Position numbers and translations under genes: made by a program. Under the pieces are notes generated by a model that ran no database searches, was not told the DNA's origin, and was given only the letters and a program-made list of their open reading frames with translations. Shown piece by piece: positions 11,501 to 22,300 of a stretch of DNA of 64,000 bases; the stretch's first letter is position 1, and each line of letters opens with the position of its first letter. Source of the stretch: Rikenellaceae bacterium (lineage in GTDB: Bacteria > Bacteroidota > Bacteroidia > Bacteroidales > Rikenellaceae). The stretch is taken from the NCBI GenBank assembly GCA_902362705.1, contig CABIXK010000005.1, positions 1 to 64,000 on the forward strand. The letters are read 5' to 3'.

Positions 11501-12903
11501 TTCTGCTCGGTTTTCTGTTTGTTTTTCACGATCTGGGCCATCATCACAGCCTCGCAGGCGAGCGTCTCGCCCACGAAGGCCTTGCCCTCGACTACGGCCA
11601 CGCCGCGGCGGATGGGCTCGAGCAGCTGGATCTCGAACTGGAGCGTGTCGCCCGGCACGACCTTGCGCTTGAACTTCGCGCCGTCGATCTTCATGAAGTA
11701 GGTCGAGTAGTTTTCGGGGTCGGGCACCGTGCCGAGCACCAGGATGCCGCTGCACTGGGCTATGGCCTCGACGATCAGCACGCCCGGCATGACGGGCTCC
11801 TCGGGGAAGTGGCCCACGAAGAAGGGCTCGTTCATCGTCACGTTCTTGATGCCGCCCACCGACGAATCGTCGCGGTGGAAGATGCGGTCGACGAGCAGGA
11901 ACGGCGGACGGTGGGGGAGCATGCGGCGGATGTCGTTGATGTCGTAGAGGGCCGGCTTGCGGCAGTCGTAGGTGAAGCGGGGCTTCTCGCCGGCCTTGCG
12001 GATCGTGCGCTTGAGCTGCTTCATGAATTCCGTGTTGGCGAAGTGGCCCGGGCGGGTGGCCCACACGCGGCCCTTGATCCTCACGCCCAGCAGCGCGAAG
12101 TCGCCCAGCAGGTCGAGCAGCTTGTGACGCGCCAGCTCGTTGTTGCAGCGCAGCTCGGGGTGGCAGAGGTAACCCGACTTGATCTCGATGTCGGGCTTGT
12201 TGAAGAGCTGCTTGAGGTGGGCGAGCTGCTCGTCGGGGATGGGGTTCTCCACCACCACGATGGCGTTGTCCAGGTCGCCGCCCTTGATGAGGTTGCGCTT
12301 CATCAGGGGCTCCAGCTCGTGCAGGAAGACGAACGTGCGGCAGGGAGCGATCTTGCCGGTGTAGTCGTCGCCGGGGTTGAAGGTGGCGTACTGGTTGCCG
12401 ATCACCTTCGAATTGTAGTCGACGTGCAGCGAGACGGTGAACTCGTCGTCGGGGTAGAGGATGATCGCCACGCCCTTCTCGGGGATCGTGTAGACCATCT
12501 TCTCGGTCACGTGGTAGAACTTGCGCTCGGCCGGCAGGTCGACCGTGCCCGTCGCCGCGATGGCGGCGGCGTACTCGCGCGCCGAGCCGTCCATGATGGG
12601 GGTCTCGGCGGCGTCGATGTCGATCAGTGCGTTGTCCACGCCGAGGGTCCACAGCGCCGAGACGATGTGCTCGATCGTGCTCACGCGGTGGCCGCCGGCC
12701 TCGACGGTCGTGCCGCGCGAGGTGTCGACCACGTAGTCGCAGAGTGCGGGGATGAGGGGCTGCCCCTCGATGTCGGTGCGGCGGAAGACGATGCCCGTGT
12801 CGGCCTCGGCCGGGTTGACGGTCATCGTCACCTCGACGCCCGTATGGAGTCCCTTCCCGGAGAACGAGATCGGGGCTTTGAGCGTTTGCTGTTTCGTTGA
12901 CAT
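11497..12903 (-). CDS. lpxC/fabZ: Bifunctional LpxC deacetylase / FabZ dehydratase
   Basis: About 468 residues; the start at 12903 ([18 protein letters not shown]) fits the LpxC N-terminus better than an in-frame ATG ten codons upstream. Residues about 1-300 are UDP-3-O-acyl-GlcNAc deacetylase with the zinc-site segment [10 protein letters not shown]. The remainder is beta-hydroxyacyl-ACP dehydratase with [13 protein letters not shown] and the active-site segment [13 protein letters not shown]. The fusion is typical of Bacteroidota and ties the committed lipid A step to the dehydratase that draws on the same hydroxyacyl-ACP pool. It is translationally coupled to lpxA and divergent from the TonB-like gene. 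Confidence 0.96.
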   Translation of the reverse strand: MSTKQQTLKAPISFSGKGLHTGVEVTMTVNPAEADTGIVFRRTDIEGQPLIPALCDYVVDTSRGTTVEAGGHRVSTIEHIVSALWTLGVDNALIDIDAAETPIMDGSAREYAAAIAATGTVDLPAERKFYHVTEKMVYTIPEKGVAIILYPDDEFTVSLHVDYNSKVIGNQYATFNPGDDYTGKIAPCRTFVFLHELEPLMKRNLIKGGDLDNAIVVVENPIPDEQLAHLKQLFNKPDIEIKSGYLCHPELRCNNELARHKLLDLLGDFALLGVRIKGRVWATRPGHFANTEFMKQLKRTIRKAGEKPRFTYDCRKPALYDINDIRRMLPHRPPFLLVDRIFHRDDSSVGGIKNVTMNEPFFVGHFPEEPVMPGVLIVEAIAQCSGILVLGTVPDPENYSTYFMKIDGAKFKRKVVPGDTLQFEIQLLEPIRRGVAVVEGKAFVGETLACEAVMMAQIVKNKQKTEQK

Positions 12904-12930
12904 AGAGATGTGTTTCGATAGTTTTGTGCC

Positions 12931-12968
12931 CAAAGGTATTAAAAAATCGTTAAAAAACCTTACTTTTG
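12931..12968. promoter_or_regulatory. Divergent -7 boxes for lpxC-fabZ and the TonB-like gene
   Basis: Minus strand: TACCTTTG at 12938-12931, upstream of lpxC-fabZ (start 12903). Plus strand: TACTTTTG at 12961-12968, upstream of the gene starting at 12991. Both match TAnnTTTG. No clear TTG lies 19-21 bp upstream of either. The stretch between them is A/T-rich. Confidence 0.5.
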
Positions 12969-12990
12969 CTCAAAATTCCGAAGCTTCCCG

Positions 12991-13797
12991 ATGGCTGAAA
13001 TACCTTCCGGCAACCCGCCCAGGCGCCCCCGGCGTCCGCGGCTGGTGCTCCCGTTCGACAACCGGCGCGAGGACGCCGGCTCGTGGGCCTACGACCACCG
13101 CATGGGTCTCTGCGTGACGCTCGTCGTCTATCTGGTGCTGATGATCGCCTTCGTCACCTCGAAGATCGTCGTGGGGCGCCGCCCCCACATGCAGGGCATG
13201 CTCATCGACATGCAGGCGCTCTCCGATCTCGAGAGCGAGCGCGACCGTCTCGAGGAGGAGGTGCGCCGGCGCCTCGAGCAGCAGGAGCTCGACTGGCGCA
13301 AGATCCGCAACGCGACCTCCAACGAGAATGCCACCAACGAGCAGCTGAAGGACGACCGCGGCACCAACACGGCGGCCATCAACGAGGCGGCCGCCGAGGC
13401 CGAGCGCCGCATGCGCGCCAACCGCGAGGCCTACGAGCGGGGGCTGGCCGAGGAGCAGGCCATCCGCGACTCGAAGTCCGGTTCGGCCGACGGCGAGCAG
13501 CGGCAGGACCGCAAGGTTCAGGGGCGAGTCACGGTGTCGTTCTCGCTCGACAACCCGCTTCGCACCTCGCGCCGTCTCGACGTGCCGGCCTACCGCTGCG
13601 AGGGGGGCGGCGACGTGGTGGTCGAGATCACCGTCGACCGCGGCGGCAAGGTGGTCCACGCACGTGTGCGCGAGGGCGGCGACGAGTGCATGCGCGAGTG
13701 CGCCCTGGCATCGGCCCGCCGCTCGCTCTTCAACATCGACCCCGCGGCCCCCGCCCGGCAGGTCGGCACCATCACCTATATCTTTATCCCGCAGTAG
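12991..13797 (+). CDS. TonB-like energy transducer / cell envelope protein
   Basis: 268 residues. A basic proline-rich N-terminus is followed by one membrane segment (about 39-61, VTLVVYLVLMIAFVTSKIVV), a charged probable coiled coil (about 75-165, rich in Glu, Arg, Gln) and a C-terminal globular part whose GDVVVEITVDRGGKVVHARV and final VGTITYIFIPQ resemble the TonB C-terminal fold. It is likely anchored in the inner membrane and reaching into the periplasm. The family link is by fold-like pattern only; it could be a TolA/TonB relative. It is monocistronic and divergent from lpxC-fabZ. Confidence 0.6.
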   Translation: MAEIPSGNPPRRPRRPRLVLPFDNRREDAGSWAYDHRMGLCVTLVVYLVLMIAFVTSKIVVGRRPHMQGMLIDMQALSDLESERDRLEEEVRRRLEQQELDWRKIRNATSNENATNEQLKDDRGTNTAAINEAAAEAERRMRANREAYERGLAEEQAIRDSKSGSADGEQRQDRKVQGRVTVSFSLDNPLRTSRRLDVPAYRCEGGGDVVVEITVDRGGKVVHARVREGGDECMRECALASARRSLFNIDPAAPARQVGTITYIFIPQ

Positions 13798-13823
13798 CCG
13801 GCGGGCGGGTTCTGAAGCCGTTT

Positions 13824-13950
13824 CGGGCCTCTCCCGCTGCTCGGGTGTCTCCTGTTGTCCGGGTTTCTCTTGTCGTGCAGGTTTCTCCCGTCGTCCGGGC
13901 TCTCTCCTGTCGCTCAGGTTTCTCCCGTCGTTCGGGCCCTTCCCTTCGGC
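13824..13950. repeat. Imperfect 18-bp tandem repeat, about six to seven copies
   Basis: Copies begin at 13824, 13842, 13860, 13878, 13896 (19 bp) and 13915, then decay. A typical unit is cgggtttctcccgtcgtc with substitutions. It lies in the 330-bp gap between two convergent genes. The multiple-of-three period keeps frames open through it on both strands, but no protein family is visible, so I regard it as non-coding. Similar degenerate sequence continues to about 14060. Confidence 0.7.
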
Positions 13951-14069
13951 GGGGGTCTTCTCTGTGGCCCGTCCTTTTCCCGCCGTCCGGGCGGTTCCGT
14001 CGCCGTCTGCCCGGTCGGCCTTCTCGTTCGGATTTCCCGTCGCCATCTGCCCGACCGGCTCTCCTCGCA

Positions 14070-14108
14070 AAAACAGAAAAAGCCTGCCGAACATCGTTCG
14101 GCAGGCTT
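14070..14108 (-). terminator. Terminator of the first susC-susD pair
   Basis: aagcctgccgaac (14080-14092) pairs perfectly with gttcggcaggctt (14096-14108). On the minus strand a T-rich run follows (A-rich 14070-14080 on plus), 19 bases after the susD stop. Confidence 0.85.
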
Positions 14109-14126
14109 CGTTTCGGTCGGCTGACG

Positions 14127-15740
14127 TTACTCCGCCTCTTCGTTGAGGAAGGTGTTGTAGGCCGTCTCCTTTTCGGGGATCACCCACGTCCACTGGTTCG
14201 CCTCGTCGGGCTGCACCGTCACGGCCATGGCTGAGGCGAAGTTGCCGCCCTTCTTGAACGACTTGCGCTCCAGCGTCTTGCCCCAGCGCTTCATGTCGAA
14301 CCAGTCGAAGCCCTCGCCCCACAGCTCCAGGGCGCGGTAGCGGACGATCTCCTCGAAGAGCTCGTCGCCGGTCTTCGTGCAGGTGTAGTCGGGGTCGCGC
14401 TGGCTCGTGGCGTTGAGCTCCACGAGCAGGGCCTGCGCCGCCGGGTCGTTGCCCAGCCGGCACTGCGCCTCGGCCTCGAGCAGCACCATCTCCGACGAGC
14501 GGATGTGGTTGAGGTAGGCGACGCCCGGCTGGCCGAAGCAGCCGAATTTGCGGTGCTCGTAGGCCACGTAGTAGGAGCCGCTGGCCGGTACGTAGCGGTC
14601 GGCGTAGTAGGCGTCGATCGCGGCGATGGCCTTCTTGTCGGAGATCTGGCCGGTGGTCTGGTTCACGATCTTCTGGAACTCGGCGTCGGTCATGCCGAGG
14701 ATGGCCGGGTGTACGAAGAGGTTCTTGCGGATGTCGTTGTCGGGGAACGTCTCCAGCAGCTCGCGGCTGATGCAGTGGCGGTAGCCGCGCGAGCGCGACG
14801 TGTTGGCGTTATAGGCCAGCTGCGCCTGGAACGACCAGTACTGGAGGTTCTGGTCGTCGCTCGCAAACGAGCCCCAGATCCACTCGCTGGTGGGCGACTC
14901 GAAGTCGCTGCGGTAGTCGGCGACCGACATCAGGGGATAGCCGCTGCGGGCCGCAGCCGCCATGCGGGCCGCCAGCTCGTAGTCGTCGCGCGAATCGGCG
15001 CGGGTGATCGCCGCACGGGCCAGGATGGCCTGTGCAACGCTGAGGTCGGGGGCGCTCAGGAAGATGCGCTTCTGCGCCGGCACGCTCTCGAAGGCGGCGA
15101 TGGCGGCCTTCAGGTCGTCGAACACCTGCGTGTAGACGGCCGAGAGTTTCGAGAGCGGGGCTCCCTCGGTCGACGACTCGGTGCGGATGATGACGCCGTC
15201 GGCGTCGCCGTGGTTGGTGTCCATCCAGCGGTGGCTGTAGAGCTGCGTGAGCTGGAAGTGCCCGTAGGCACGGTAGACCAGAGCCTGGGCCTTGATGAAG
15301 GTCTTGCGCGCCTCGATCTGCGGGTCGCCGCCCGTCGGCACGTCGTCGATGTTGCCGATGATCATGTTGGCGTTGTCGATGATGCGGTAGTAGTAGTACC
15401 AGCCGTAGCTGTCGTAGGACGACGTGTTGCGTTGGTGGTAGCTCATGTTCATGATGCTCGACCAGCCGGTCAGACGCGGCACGGAGAAGTTCTGGCCGGG
15501 GAAGTTGCCGAACAGGTACTTGATCCATCCCTCACCCGAGGCGCCCTGGCCGTAGTAGGAGTGCTGCATGCACATGAGTCGTGCCAGACCGTTGACGGCC
15601 AGTTCGGCGTTGTCGATGGTGGAGAAGATCAGCTGGGGCGATCCCGAGGTGGTCGAGTCGGTCTCCAACCAATCTTTCGAGCAGGAGGTCGTGCAGCACA
15701 TCGCGAGGAGGGCTGCCGCCGTATATAACAATTTTTTCAT
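14127..15740 (-). CDS. SusD/RagB-family nutrient-binding outer-membrane lipoprotein
   Basis: 537 residues. MKKLLYTAAALLAMCCTTSC is a lipoprotein signal with Cys near 20, followed by SKDWLETDSTT, typical of SusD N-termini. The body shows the helical TPR-like SusD pattern (ARKTFIKAQALVYRAYGHFQL) and the C-terminal GDELFEEIVRYRALELWGEGFDWFDMKRWGK signature. SusD proteins sit on the cell surface as the lid of a SusC transporter and bind the incoming ligand. The gene begins 21 bases after the stop of its SusC partner and is followed by a strong terminator. No glycoside hydrolase is attached to this pair, so its ligand may not be a glycan. Confidence 0.92.
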   Translation of the reverse strand: MKKLLYTAAALLAMCCTTSCSKDWLETDSTTSGSPQLIFSTIDNAELAVNGLARLMCMQHSYYGQGASGEGWIKYLFGNFPGQNFSVPRLTGWSSIMNMSYHQRNTSSYDSYGWYYYYRIIDNANMIIGNIDDVPTGGDPQIEARKTFIKAQALVYRAYGHFQLTQLYSHRWMDTNHGDADGVIIRTESSTEGAPLSKLSAVYTQVFDDLKAAIAAFESVPAQKRIFLSAPDLSVAQAILARAAITRADSRDDYELAARMAAAARSGYPLMSVADYRSDFESPTSEWIWGSFASDDQNLQYWSFQAQLAYNANTSRSRGYRHCISRELLETFPDNDIRKNLFVHPAILGMTDAEFQKIVNQTTGQISDKKAIAAIDAYYADRYVPASGSYYVAYEHRKFGCFGQPGVAYLNHIRSSEMVLLEAEAQCRLGNDPAAQALLVELNATSQRDPDYTCTKTGDELFEEIVRYRALELWGEGFDWFDMKRWGKTLERKSFKKGGNFASAMAVTVQPDEANQWTWVIPEKETAYNTFLNEEAE

Positions 15741-15761
15741 ATCGCGATAGTCTGTTATGGG

Positions 15762-18700
15762 TTAGAGTTTGATGTTCAGTCCGATGGAGTAGACGCGGGC
15801 GCTCACGAAGGTGTTGCCGTCGCCGCCCGAGAAGCTGTATTGCGGGTTCAGGCCCTTCATGGCCGAGAAGATCGCGGGGTTCTCCACGCTGAAGTCTACC
15901 GACAGACCGCCGAGTCCCATCTTGCTGCAGATCCGCTTGGGGAACTGGTAGCTGAGCGAGATGTTCTTGATGGCGAAGTAGGAGTTGTCCTTCAGCCAGC
16001 GGTCCGAGGCGGCGTTGTTGTAGGTCGACAGGAAGGTGTCCACCACCGGAATGCCGTTGGGGTCGATGCGGTCGGGCGAGGTCTCGGTCATGCCCTCCGG
16101 GATGCCGTTCCACGACTTGAGCACGTCCTTGTGCGTCGCGTCGGCACCCGAGCTGCGCACCGACATGAGCGAGGCGTACGACGAGGCGTAGATCTTGCCG
16201 CCGATCGAGTAGGTGCAGAGTGCCGAGAGGGTGAGGTTCTTCCAGCTCAGGCTGGTCGAGAGGCTGCCGTAGACGGTCGGGAGCGCCGAGCCGCGCCAGT
16301 CGCGCGAGGCGTAGGTGGTGTTGCGCGTGTAGCGCTTGCCGTTGATCACCACGTCGTACTCCTGGGTGTCCTTGGTGGCCTTCGTGCCGCCCACCGAGTT
16401 CTTGTCGTTGGGATCGAGCAGGTCGATATTGTACTCGTCGGCGATGGTGTAGAGCGAATTACCCGTCATCTGGTCGACGCCCTCGAAGTGGTAGTAGTAG
16501 AACTCGTAGATGCTGTGACCCTCCGAGTAGCGGCGGCTGCCGTTGGGGATGTCCTTGTGGTCGGGCAGCTTGACGATCTTGTTGCGGATCCACGTCAGGT
16601 TGGCGCCGATGTTCCACCGCCAGTCTTTCTTGCGCAGCACGTCGACGTCGACGGCCACCTCGATGCCCTTGTTCGAGACGCTGCCGATGTTGCGCGTCAC
16701 GGTGGCGATGGCGTCGTCGGTGCTCGTCGCGCCCACCGACAGGGGCAGCTGCACGTCGAAGAGCAGGTCGCGCGACCGCTTGTCGAAGTAGTCCAGCGAT
16801 ACGTTCACGCGGTTCCACAGACGGCCCTCCAGGGCGATGTCGAACGTTGCGGTGGTCTCCCACTGGATGTCGTCGGCCGCAAGCTGGCCCTTGTAGAAGG
16901 CTCCCATGCCCTGGTTCTTGTTGGAGGTGTAGAAGGGCTTGTAGGCGTAGTAGCCCACGCCCTGGTCGTTACCCGTCTCGCCGTAGGCCACGCGGAACTT
17001 CAGGTCGTTGACCCAGCCGACGTTTCGCATGAACTCCTCGCGCGAGATCATCCAGCTGGCACCCAGCGACCAGAACCCGCCCCAGCGGTAGTCGGGGTGG
17101 AAGCGCGACGAGCCGTCGCGGCGGTACGATCCCTCGACGAAGTAGCGCTCGTCGAAGTTGTAGCGCAGGCGCCCGAGGTACGACTCGGTGGTGTAGGTGT
17201 TGTAGTAGGCCGAGATCGAGGTCAGATCCGAGAAGTTGCTGCCGGTCGTGAGGCCCGGGAGCATGATGTTCTTCTTGGCCGAGTAGGCGTAGTCGTAACG
17301 GTACTTGTAGCTTTCGTGCGCCAGCATGGCGTCGACGTGGTGCTGGCCGAAGTCGTGGCCCCAGTTGAGCTGCTGCTGGAAGGTGTAGTTCTTGTAACGG
17401 TAGTTGTAGAAATACCAGCGGCCGTTGTTGCCCTTTCCGTCGCCGATCTCCGGGTTGTCGTACTCCTCCTCGCGCGAGTTGCGCACGCTCATGTCGCCCT
17501 TCACGGTGAACTGGAAGTCCTTGAGGAAGGTGATCGTGGCGAATGCCTGGAGGTTCATGGTCTCGCGCGTCAGCTTGTCGTGGTTGGCCATGTTCTCGTA
17601 GACGGTGTTGCGGTTGGAGAGGTAGTCGGCGTCGTTGTAGACAGGACGGCCGTTCTCATAGAGGATCGCGCCCTCGGCGTCGTGTTTGAAGACGGGGTAT
17701 ACGGGGGCCATGTAGCGGGCGATGTAGAAAGGGTTCTCGAAAGCCGTGCCTCCGCCGTCGGCGTTGGCGATGTAGCTCGACTCCTGCGACGAGGCGGCCA
17801 GGTTCATGCCCGTGCGGAACCACTTGGTCGGGCGGTACGAGAGGTTGGCGCGGCCCGAGAAGCGCTTGAAGTCGGAGTGGTGGGTGTAGCCGTTCTCCTT
17901 GAGGTAGCCCAGCGACGAGAAGACGCTGTACTTTTCGCCGCCCACGTCGGCGCTCACCGTGTACTCCTGGCGGTGTCCCAGACGCTCGATCTCGTCGAAC
18001 CAGTCGAGGTCGGTATATCCCGGGAGGACGCTGGCGGCGGGATTCAGGCGGCCGTTGTCGTCGTAGAGCTGGTCGTCGGCCAGGTTGAAGATGTTGTTCT
18101 GGATGCGCGTGGCCATGATGTTCTCATGGGCGTAGGCGATGGCGTCCGCCTCGTTGTATCCCAGAGCGGGATCGCTCATGCCCGAGTTCTTGAGACCGCG
18201 CCACTGGACTTCCATCCAGTCCTTGATGCCGAGACGGTCGTACTCCTTGATTCCGCGCTCGTAGATACCCTGCTTCATGGTAAGGTTGAGCGTCAGCTTG
18301 TCCTTGCGGCCCTGGCGGGTGGTGATGAGGATCACGCCGTTCGATGCGCGGTTGCCGTAGAGGGCGGCCGAAGCGGCGTCCTTCAGTACGGAGATCGATT
18401 CGATGTCGGTGGAGTTGAGGTCGGAGATGTTGCCGCCGTAGGGTACGCCGTCGATGACGTAAAGCGGGTTGTTGGTGCCGTTGACCGAGCCGAAGCCGCG
18501 GATGCGGATGGTCGGATCGTTGCCGGGCTGTCCGTAGGAGCTGTTGACCTGGATACCCGGGGCGGCCCCTTCGAGGGCGGCGGTCGCGGAGGTGGTCGGG
18601 CGCTTTTCGATCGCATCGCCCTTGACCGAGGCGACCGATCCGGTGAGCGAGGCGCGGCTCGCCGTACCGTAGGCCACGACCACCACATCGTCGATCGAGG

Positions 18701-18996
18701 TGGCCTCCTCCTCCATCACGATGTCGAGCTGCGTGCGTCCGTCGATGGCGACGGCCGTTGCCTTATATCCTAATGCCGAGATGATTAAAGTCCCGCGGGG
18801 GGGGGGGGGAAAGCGTAAATTTTCCGTTGGCATCGGTTGCGATGCCTACCGTCGTTCCTTGGATGACGACGGCCGCTCCGATCACCGGAGCGCCCTGCGA
18901 GTCGGTCACCGTACCGCTCACGGGCCGGTTCTGTGCCGCAGCGTGGGCTGCGAACCCGAGCACGACCACCACGAAGAGTAGGAGTTTTTTTACCAT
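15762..18996 (-). pseudogene. SusC-family TonB-dependent receptor, out of frame at a 13-G tract (possibly phase-variable)
   Basis: The gene starts at 18996 with a signal peptide (MVKKLLLFVVVVLGFAAHAAAQ) and the carboxypeptidase-D-like domain (SGTVTDSQGAPVIGA). In the segment NGKFTLSPPP the frame is lost in a run of 13 G (plus strand); the rest (RGTLIISALGYKA... to the stop) lies one frame away and contains the plug with LDIVMEEEATSIDDVVVVAYG, GFGSVNGTNNPLYVIDGVPYG and a complete beta-barrel ending in SARVYSIGLNIKL. A tract of 12 or 15 G would restore a single protein of about 1,077 residues. It forms the outer-membrane transporter for the adjacent SusD. A sequencing error in the homopolymer is the main alternative to slipped-strand phase variation. 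Confidence 0.85.
18797..18809. repeat. Run of 13 G inside the susC coding region
   Basis: Thirteen consecutive G on the plus strand (C on the coding strand) at about codon 63-67 of the receptor, encoding prolines between the carboxypeptidase-like domain strands. It is the longest homopolymer noticed in the window. Confidence 0.9.
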
Positions 18997-19305
18997 GGGT
19001 GTTGGGTTTTTGGTTAAAAATGTGGTTTCTCCCCGTAAATATAGAAAAAAATGTGTGATTGTGTGCTGTTTGCCGAAAAAAATGATGCGGCGGCGTGTGC
19101 GTTTTTGCCGGAGACCGTCTTTCGGCGCTCTGTTTTGTAACCGGCGGATGGCTCCGCTTCCTGCCCGTTTTTCCCCGTTTTCAGCCGGTTGCCGCGTCCG
19201 GGCGGCGGCTCTCTTCGGACCGGGGTGGGGCCGCGCCTTCACACACAACGACGAGAGGTCCGCCCCCGGCGGGAGCGGACCTCTGGCAATAGCTATGCAG
19301 GCGGG
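18997..19305. other. susC upstream region and end of the peptidase unit
   Basis: No gene is seen. On the minus strand TATATTTA (19043-19036), one base off TAnnTTTG, is a candidate -7 box for susC with a leader of about 40 bases; no TTG is placed correctly. At 19254-19284 the arms agaggtccgc and gcggacctct form a 10-bp hairpin downstream of the peptidase stop, likely its terminator although a T run is lacking. Confidence 0.5.
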
Positions 19306-22300
19306 CTATCGGGCCGTCTGGCCGAGCAGGTGCTCGACGGCGGCCTCCAGCTGCAGGTCGCGGCCCTCGATGGCCGAGGCCGGGTCGTTCTCCACCCGGA
19401 TGTCGGGCTCCAGCTGCATGTTCTCGAGGATGCGGCCCGCATTGTCCTTCATCCCCACCTCGGGGATGCCGAACACCACGCCGTTCATCATCGTCTCCCA
19501 CCACACGGCGGTCATCGTGCCCGGCACGGGCATGCCGACCAGCTTGCCCAGCTTGAGCTCCTTGTAGACCCAGGGGAAGCCGTGGGCGTTGGAGTAGTTG
19601 CCTTCGCTCACCAGCACGGCCGACGGCTTGGTCCACTGCGCGAAGGGGTCGATGCCGATGAACTGGCCGCGCGGCACGAAGGTGGCGAACTGCTTGCCGC
19701 TGAGCAGGTGCACGAGGTCCTCGTGGAGCCAGCCGCCGCCGTTGTAGCGCGTGTCGACGATGATCGCCTCGCGGTTGCGGTACTTGCCCAGGATCTCCGA
19801 GTAGGCCTTGCGGAAGCTGGGGCTGTTCATCCCCGCCACGTGGATATAGCCCAGGCGGCCGCCCGAGAGGCTGTCGACCAGCTCCTGGCGCCGCTTCACC
19901 CAGCGCTTGTAGAGCAGGGCGTTCTGCCCGCCGAGCGAGGTGGGGGTCACGTACTCCTCCCACTCCTTCGTCGAGCCGCTCTTGGTGAGCGTCAGCAGCG
20001 TGCGGCGGCCGATCTTGCCGTCGAGCAGGCGGAAGTAGTCCTTGCCGGCTTTCACGGGCTGGTTGTCGATCTTGCGGATGATGACGCCGGCCTCGATCTT
20101 CGTGTCGGGCCGGTCGAGCGGACCGCCCGGCAGCACCTCGGCGATGCGCAGGCCGTCGCCCGCGTAGTTCTCGTCGTAGAAGGCGCCGAGGAAGGCCGTG
20201 GCCGGACGGCCGAACGAGCCGTAGTAGCGGGCGCCGGTGTGCGAGGCGTTGAGCTCGCCCAGCAGCTCGCCCAGCACCTCGGCGAAGTCGTAGTCGTTGT
20301 TCACGTAGGGCAGGAAGCGCTCGTAGGCCGACTTGTAGTAGTCCCAGTCGACACCCTCGAAGGTCTGGTCGTAGAACTTGTCGAGCACCTGGCGCCATAC
20401 ATGCTCGAAGAGGCTGCGCCGCTCGGCCGCCGGCTTCCACTCGAAGCGGGCGGTGTAGCTCATCGGCTTGGTGTGGCCGCTGGCGGGGTCGATGGTCTGG
20501 ATCTGACCGCCCGAGAGCAGGTAGATCGTGCGGCCGTCCTTCGAGAGCTCGAGGCGTCCGCCGCGGCCCAGCTTCGAGAGCAGACGCGTCGATCCGTCGT
20601 CGAAGTTGCGCACCCAGAGGTCGTAGCCCCCCTCGAAGGCGGCCAGGTAGAAGAGCTTGCGCCCGTCGTGCGTGAGCACGGCGTCGCCCAGCGCCGAGGA
20701 GTGGATCGTCAGGCGCACCATGCGCTCCTCCAGATCCTCCAGGTCGAAGCGCTGCTCGGCGGGCTTGTCGGCCTGCTTGACCGAGTCCTTCTCCTCGCGG
20801 CGCTTCTCCCGCTCGCTCTTCAGCTTCTCGGCCAGCGTGCGCTCCTCCTTCGTGCGGCGGAACTCGGCGTAGGCCTTCGGATCGAGGAACAGGGCGTAGA
20901 CGTCGCGCTGCGCGCCCCAGCTGCCGTGGCTGCGCATGCCCTCGCGGTCGGTGCTCCAGATGATCGCCTTGCCGCCCAGCACCCAGCGGGCGTTGCCGTC
21001 GCTGTAGCCGCTGTTGGTCAGGTTGTGGATCTCGCCCTTGCCGTCGGCCTTCACCAGGGCGATGTCGGGATGCTGCCAGCCCCCCTCCTCGAAGAACTGG
21101 GCCAGGATCCACTTGCCGTCGGGCGACCACTCGAACGACTGGTCGCCGTCCGAGTAGGAGTAGTTGTACTTGCCGGGCAGCACCACGCGGCTGCGCTTCT
21201 TGTCGAGGTCCATGACCCTCACGGTCGTGCGCTCCTCGAGGTAGGCGATCTCCTTGCCGTCGGGCGAGAAGGCGGGCTGGAACGACGCCTTCTCGCCCTC
21301 GGTGAGCCGCTCCTCCTCGATCTGGCGCGCATAGGCGAACGAGGGATCCTCCTTCTCCTTGATGCGTGCCACGTAGATGTGCCACTGCCCGTCGCGCTCC
21401 GAGGCGTAGGCCAGCGAGCGGCCGTCGGGCGAGAAAGCGATGTCGCGCTCCTGCGCCGCGGTGTTGGTGATGCGCTTGGTGGTGCCGAACTCGGCGTCGG
21501 CGACGAAGACGTCGCCGCGGAAGACGAAGGCGAACTCCTTGCCGTCGGGCGAGATGGCGATCTCGCGGGCGCCGCTGCTGCGGATCCACTCCTCCGCGGC
21601 GGGCTGCTGGTCGTCGGCTACCACCTCGATCTCCACCTTGCGGGGCTTGCCGCCCGGGGCCATGGTGTAGATCTCGCCGTCCCAGAAGAAGCAGAGCGTG
21701 TCGTTGTCGGCGCGCGTGAGGAAGCGCACGGGGTGGCGCTCCAGGCGGGTCAGCTGCTCGATTTGCTTCGGATTATCGAGCGACATGCGGCAGACGTTGG
21801 CGTCGCCGAAGCGCTCGCTGACGAAGTAGACCGTCTTCTGGTCGGCGGCCAGGGTGGGGTAGCGGTCCTCGACCTGCTTGGCGGTGAGGTTGGCGAAGGT
21901 GCCGCTCTTCAGGTCGTGCAGCCAGATGTCGCGGCAGATCGACGAGGTGTGGTGCTTGCGCCACTCGTCCTCGTAGCCCTTCTTGTCGTGGTAGAGGATG
22001 CGCTCGCCCGTGCGGTCGAAGGAGATGTTGCACGCCTCGAAGGGCAGGAACATCGTCGGGCGTCCGCCCGCGGCGGGCACGCTGTAGACCTGCCCGTCGT
22101 GGGGGAACTGGCCGTAGCGGCGGTCGGGTATGATCTTGCAGCGGAAGAGGATGCTGCTTCCGTCGGGGGTGAAGCACTCGGGGGTGACGGCCGAGCCCGA
22201 GAGGTGGGTCAGGCGCGTGGGGGTGCCTCCCGTCGCGGGCACCGTGAAGAGGTCCATCCCCTTGTCGCGGCCCGAGGCGAAGGCGATCGTGCGGCCGTCG

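Noticed and set aside
10706-12652. A 648-codon minus-strand frame that would fuse lpxA to an upstream Arg/Pro-rich extension
   Set aside because: The extension is an alternative frame of lpxC-fabZ; LpxA starts at 11500 with a 4-base overlap and family-typical N-terminus.
13824-13950. Possible CRISPR array
   Set aside because: The 18-bp units are directly adjacent without spacers and diverge from each other.
15840-18773. A 977-codon open frame on the plus strand
   Set aside because: Antisense of the SusC gene, explained by the same compositional effect.
18797-18809. Calling two separate genes on either side of the G tract
   Set aside because: The upstream part has the signal peptide and first domain half and the downstream part continues the same domain without a ribosome site, so they are one gene in two frames.
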